This document shows positions 21,291-25,000 of a stretch of 25,000 nt of DNA, one piece after another; position 1 is the first letter of the stretch; every line of letters begins with the position of its first letter. The position numbers and the translations under genes are program-made. The DNA is taken from positions 12,952,961 through 12,977,960 of the forward strand of contig NC_135561.1 of assembly GCF_964340395.1 (NCBI RefSeq), in the 5' to 3' direction. Source of the stretch: Glandiceps talaboti. Taxonomy: Eukaryota; Hemichordata; Enteropneusta; Spengelidae. The notes under the pieces were generated by a model. The model saw only the letters and a list, made by a program, of their open reading frames with translations. It was not told the DNA's origin and did not search any database.

Positions 21291-21440
21291 AGAGATGCCT
21301 GGAACGAATTACCTAACATTATCCTTGCTAAGGCTGATTTTGTAATACTAGCAAATGATATCAACTCAGGTCACCTCATCCACGCATATCAATGGTTTCA
21401 ACCCGAAGGCAATAAATATTTATCCGACTGGGGGCGCTAA

Positions 21441-24400
21441 ACATGTTCATTATTTCAACAAACTTTGTAAATTACCATATACAAGTATTATTTAGTCATA
21501 TGGCACGAGGGCGAGGGCGGTAATTTGCAAGAGAGAGAGGAGGGCAGATAACCTCCTGATCCGAGGTACCAATGTCCATACTTGGGACTAACATTTTTCA
21601 TTAAATGTCAAGGGAGGCTTTGTATGGCGAATAATGTATATCAAAGCATATATTAGATTGACAGAATTATGGAGTAAGGCATGAATAACATTTTCTTATT
21701 CATAGATTTACAATACTTGCGGAATATAGTAAAATCCTGACCGAATTTCTTTGACTACGTAAAGCTTAAGAATAAGACGTAGGCGAGGTGAGAATGTTTG
21801 TCGGTTGAAGATAATTCCACAGGTCATTACATTTGGTAACATATCTAATGTAGACTAAATACGGTAACAAGTGTTACGATGTATTATGTAATGCAATGAG
21901 TGGATCAGCGATGTATATACCGCATGTTGTAGATTACTGTTCATTGTCTCTGTTTGACACGTACACAACCACTGAGTAGCCAATAAGAAACCGCACTTCA
22001 AGATAGCGAGATCGCAGTTTCTTGCCACATTTATGTATTTGTCTCAATGAAATCAACCAATTAAACGTACTGCAACTAGATGCAGACACGCGTGCGCCAA
22101 TGTTATGATGACTTTATTTGATTTCTGAATGGCGGCACATTACTTAATTTCAATTAGACCAAATGTAGTAAGAAACGTTATTCACTGAATTTTGCTATTT
22201 GAAAATGTAGCATGTGTAGTGCTTTGGTTTCTGTTTTACAGGTTTATTTACAGGTAATATGCCATGATATTACTGTTTCAATCAAAAATCCAAACTAAAT
22301 ACCCAATCCTCATCCATATGACTACTTTATTATAACATAAAGTTTCAGAAATTGAATGTTAATCCTACATAAACTTCATTTAAAGTAAAAGCTTACTGCA
22401 AGGTGTACGTAAGTGTAAGTGGATGGCATATTTAAGTTCATACAACGAAATATGATCTTCAGTTGACTTGAGAGAAGTAACAGGATCTAACTAGATTACA
22501 GATAAACTTTACTTGGGAAAGTGTTTAGCGGTTGGATCTGACAGAACATAGAAAATTGATCCTAAAATAAAGGTTATGCAATAGTCCCAATTGCGAGTTA
22601 AGAGCCAGACAGTCAGCTGTTTTTGAAATATGCATCCATTTGACAAGTGTCTGATATCGATTTACTAAGATATGGTGTGAAGTTATTTTGAAACCATTGA
22701 TGTAAATATCTCAAAACCAAATGCTGAAAATTGTCTGATCATTACAATTAATTTTGCAAAATAAATGTCATTATATTTTCCGTGTGCAAATGAAAAAATA
22801 AAGTGGCGAGAGAATAAGTTTAAGGAAACCGGCTGCTGTGGCGGTTGTCAGCGCAACTAAATATATTTCATGAGAAAAGGCGGCGATCATCTTTTGGCCA
22901 AAAGCGGTAGTACGTAAAGAATATGTTAAAACGAAAGAAGGAAAATATGGCTTCGGTTTATTCATTAAAATGTGAATTTTGTTCTGATAACTAGATTGCA
23001 TTGTATAGGAAATACAAGGCAGTGAAACAGGTGTATCTTTTGCATTGCATGCACGACGTCACAATTCAAAACGATATAACTTCACCCCTTGCGTCATCAT
23101 TTAACATTTCAATAATCTAATCAGATCATATTGTTTGTAGACCCCTTTGTTAAAAGAATCACTCGTTTCTTCAAAGGGTTGAGATAGATTTAACAAACGT
23201 GAAATCAGTACGATTTTGATAGGTTTGTTCCTGATATCGATCGATCCTAACACCTGCAAGTCAACCATTGTCGTCATGTATGCTATATATGTACTTATTA
23301 TTCTGTTTTTTTAACCATGCGGTGGACCTATGACACTTTACTTTTACCTTCTTTACAAAATTTACATTGAAAGCAGAATTGAAACGAATAGACTGCAACA
23401 ATGGATTTTATAACAGGTGTAATGATGTTATGATTTGTTGCTATAGAAACAACTCCCTTAAAATGATGGTGTGGATAAACAGAAAGCAAGAGCATCATCT
23501 TTCATTGTGATGGCAATTACTATATAAACACTGCTCCTTGACGAAACTACTTCTCCTTGACGAAACTGTAGACGAATTAGGAGGTTGACGATATTCAGTA
23601 TTGAACTATTCCTATACATTTTGTTGTGTTTATCTTGCAGACACTTTCTTTGGGTTTTCTTTAGTGTGTAAATCAGTGCTTCTTTCCGTAAATCAGCCCT
23701 TCTATCCAGACTCACCGAGGGACATAACACAGTGGTAAGTAAGGTATCAAGATGTTTATGCAAAAAATACTTTATTTTCTTGGTGTAACGCAAAGTATAT
23801 TATAGTAGAGAAGGATGAAAAACAATTCTGTCACCATGTTATATTCAATCTTTAAAAATGCTATTGCAGATGTAAAATGATAAACGAGTGAAAAGTGCAT
23901 TATTTCGTATTGCCTTTCAATATTTTGTAAAATTTTCTTAGATGTAAACTTTCACCCCTGCACACATTTTCTCGGAATGAAAGAATGATTCGAAGTAAGA
24001 TACTTACCACTTTAGACTTGCATCTTAAACCAAATACTATTGCAAACCACCATCTATGTCTGTGTCATTTGTAATTTAGCATAGTTGAAAGTCTAAATAA
24101 ACCTTGCAATACATAATTGGGATCTCCGTCAAAGTATCTGTTCATATGACAAAAATGTTAATTTAGATCTCTTGCGGGTAAAACTTTGCTTTTGTAAAAC
24201 CTAACACAAAACCTAATATCAAAGTCATTTCCTTACACTGCTGTTCAGTAGTATTTCTGATATCTTCTGTAATAGTTTTCTTAAGGCAATAAACAAAAAC
24301 ATTATTTCCGATAATATGACTTCAGAAAACATGGTATGTAGGTCGGAATTTTATTTTATTTTATCTTAATTTTTTTTTAAATTACTTCGACCCCAAACAA

Positions 24401-24727
24401 GATACTTGTCGGTCGCAATATTTCGGTTAGAGATTGAGGAGGTGTAAAAGAAGTAAATGAAGACAATTATAGTTAAGTGGGACGAACATGTTTTGCACAC
24501 TGTACTGTTAGGACTTTAAAAAAGACCTGATTTCTCACTGGATTACAATATTTATCAAAAGAGACCACATATGAGGCAATTATTACCATTTTAAATGTTT
24601 GCATGCAAAAACATGTTCCGGGTTGGAGGTTTAAACTAGGGTCGTTATTTTTTTCTTTGGTCAAACCTCATGGTGTTTAATATAATAGTATTACAATTCA
24701 AAAACGCAAGTCCTTTTAAGGTTCCTG

Positions 24728-24728
<1 letters not shown>
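21441..24728. other. No gene supported in about 3.3 kb
   Basis: The longest frame is minus 23458-23793 (111 codons), Lys-rich at the N-terminus and without a recognised motif. Two short tandem duplications lie inside it (23534-23567 and 23669-23708). No RNA gene or transposon end was recognised. Confidence 0.5.

Positions 24729-24787
<59 letters not shown>
24729..24787. repeat. (TTG)n microsatellite
   Basis: This is a perfect TTG trinucleotide run of about 59 bp. Read on the other strand it is (CAA)n, whose poly-Asn frame is an artefact. It could be the tail of an old retroposon, but no body was recognised. Confidence 0.97.
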
Positions 24788-25000
24788 AAATTTTTCGTCT
24801 ACAAGGTTTCAACAAGGTTTCAATCTCTTTGTTCTTTTGCATTTGGTAATGTGAAATCAGTCATACGTGTTAACGTTAGAGAAATGATGAGTTGATTCCA
24901 TATATCCGACGAAATGTGTATTCTATGTTGCTTCATTTTTGTATGTATGGGGGACGTAACAATTCGAACATCTCTCGTAAATAATGCGTCTCGCTCATTT

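Noticed and set aside
23458-23793. 111-codon minus-strand frame as a host gene
   Set aside because: It contains two local tandem duplications and no family motif; chance is the simpler explanation.

Overview
This window looks like non-genic DNA from an animal, most likely an aquatic invertebrate. It is AT-rich and dense in long di-, tri-, tetra- and pentanucleotide microsatellites. It carries Penelope-like retroelements (PLEs) and a tRNA-derived SINE, and has no bacterial-style operons, rRNA or phage genes. The phylum cannot be named from the sequence alone. No host protein-coding gene could be supported; most longer open frames are microsatellite translations or chance.

Layout. (1) Bases 1-1515 hold the uninterrupted 3' part of a PLE open reading frame: reverse transcriptase, Cys-rich segment and GIY-YIG endonuclease. 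Its 3' tail follows to about 1850. (2) Bases 1720-2610 are the most unusual part. Three consecutive, sequence-divergent units each carry a type I hammerhead ribozyme (HHR), then a small conserved GCTC/GAGC hairpin, then a (TA)n tract. The second and third units are rebuilt as near-perfect fold-back palindromes of 83-bp and 95-bp arms, so an HHR reads out of both strands. Predicted cleavage at the three plus-strand ribozymes would release consecutive RNAs of about 321 and 331 nt, the arrangement expected of retrozyme-like circular RNAs. (3) Bases 2610-13100 are mostly unannotatable, with microsatellites, a SINE-type 3' fragment near 9.0 kb, and a small cluster of palindromic factor-binding-like motifs at 4.1-4.27 kb. 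(4) Bases 13220-14130 contain the decayed remains of another PLE family. A minus-strand copy has lost most of its RT core and still has a degenerate HHR downstream of its stop; it abuts a plus-strand GIY-YIG fragment head to head. (5) Bases 15040-15313 are a compound microsatellite followed by a 16-bp hairpin. (6) Bases 16332-16667 are a tRNA-derived SINE on the minus strand. (7) Bases 17.8-18.0 kb and 21.06-21.29 kb are CTGT/GTTT microsatellites. Bases 18.45-19.63 kb hold successive unexplained plus-strand open frames that may be a decayed coding region. The rest is AT-rich DNA with a (TTG)n tract at 24.73 kb.

How parts work together. The PLE protein would copy RNA and nick the target. The hammerheads downstream are the self-cleaving elements known in PLE terminal repeats and in small retrozymes that appear to depend on such elements. 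Finding an intact PLE frame, an HHR cassette array and a second PLE relic with its own degenerate HHR in one window suggests the HHR is a stable part of this lineage's 3' end.
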